Shown here: positions 12,788 to 13,086 of the stretch, in pieces
How the letters are laid out: each line of letters starts with the position of its first letter
Position numbering within the stretch: position 1 is the stretch's first letter
From: Acidobacteriota bacterium
GTDB lineage: Bacteria > Acidobacteriota > Blastocatellia > Pyrinomonadales > Pyrinomonadaceae
Direction: 5' to 3'
Length of the DNA: 13,086 nucleotides
Assembly: GCA_029777145.1 (NCBI GenBank)
Contig: JAKOSS010000340.1
Coordinates: 1-13,086 of the forward strand
Position numbers and translations under genes: made by a program
The notes under the pieces: model-generated
What the model was told of the DNA's origin: nothing
Seen by the model: the letters and a program-made list of their open reading frames with translations, nothing else
The model's database searches: none

Positions 12788-13086
12788 ATGGCAAGACATA
12801 CAATTACGCTCATTCCCGGCGACGGGATCGGACCTGAGATCGTCGCGGCGACGGTTCGCGTGGTGGAAGCGACGGGAGTCGATATCGAGTGGGAAACACA
12901 GATCATCGGCGCGCAGGCGTTGGAGAAATTCGGAACGACGATCCCGGAAACGACGATCGAATCGATCAAGCGCAACAAGGTCGCGCTGAAAGGACCGCTG
13001 ACGACTCCGATCGGGAAGGGATTCACGTCGGTCAACGTCGGGCTCAGAAAGGCGCTCGATCTTTACGCGAACGTCCGGCCGATCAA
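12788..13086 (+). CDS. Isocitrate/isopropylmalate dehydrogenase family, likely NAD-dependent isocitrate dehydrogenase, 3' end beyond window
   Basis: Partial: 99 complete codons before the right edge. Starts MARHTITLIPGDGIGPEIV, with the family nucleotide-binding start (LIPGDGIGPE at residues 8-17). KGPLTTP (71-77) and a substrate loop SVNVGLRKALDLYANVRP (82-99) follow. The Ser-x-Asn and RKxxDLYANVRP arrangement is typical of isocitrate dehydrogenases, including the mitochondrial-type NAD enzymes. Isopropylmalate and tartrate dehydrogenases of the same superfamily differ in this loop. It would decarboxylate isocitrate to 2-oxoglutarate in the TCA cycle. The cofactor-determining residues lie beyond the window, so NAD versus NADP is inferred from overall type. 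It is the only plus-strand gene and divergent from thiO. Confidence 0.85.
   Translation, partial: MARHTITLIPGDGIGPEIVAATVRVVEATGVDIEWETQIIGAQALEKFGTTIPETTIESIKRNKVALKGPLTTPIGKGFTSVNVGLRKALDLYANVRPI

Overview
The window is a densely coding, GC-rich bacterial segment with eleven protein genes. Ten read leftward on the minus strand. Only the last, an NAD-type isocitrate dehydrogenase, reads rightward. I see no rRNA, tRNA, CRISPR array, insertion sequence or phage gene, and no gap longer than about 110 bases. The gene mix suggests Acidobacteriota (Blastocatellia-like): FHA proteins with TM segments and Pro/Thr linkers, a DUF4384 protein, an FGE-fold membrane protein and a CBS-domain cystathionine beta-synthase. 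That placement is inference from gene content; no phylogenetic marker is present.

Right to left. 12788-13086 (+) is the start of isocitrate dehydrogenase, divergent from thiO (glycine oxidase, 12680-11544, -). Then, on the minus strand, come a secreted helical-repeat/TlpA-type thioredoxin protein (11493-10099), a class I SAM methyltransferase (10084-9446) and a glycerophosphodiester phosphodiesterase (9434-8634), separated by 50, 14 and 11 bases. A 95-base gap with a plausible promoter (8580-8607) precedes a PLP-dependent cystathionine beta-synthase with two C-terminal CBS domains (8538-7171).

The most interesting part is 7116-597. In transcription order it holds a single-pass membrane protein with an acidic Trp/Thr-rich cytoplasmic tail and a periplasmic FGE-sulfatase fold lacking the catalytic cysteines; a secreted DUF4384 protein; a terminator- or attenuator-like hairpin; and three tightly coupled FHA-TM proteins. 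All three FHA domains keep the canonical phosphothreonine-reading residues. The middle protein ends in an intact SLT lytic transglycosylase domain. The first ends in a recognisable SLT domain whose catalytic Glu is replaced by Arg. The third ends in a still more diverged helical domain that keeps the same C-terminal tail motif. I read this as a candidate transmembrane system in which cytoplasmic Thr phosphorylation is sensed and coupled to periplasmic peptidoglycan remodelling, with one active enzyme and two pseudoenzyme partners. No kinase or phosphatase gene lies in the window. At the left edge (497-1, -) is the 5' part of a YkgJ-type cysteine-cluster protein.
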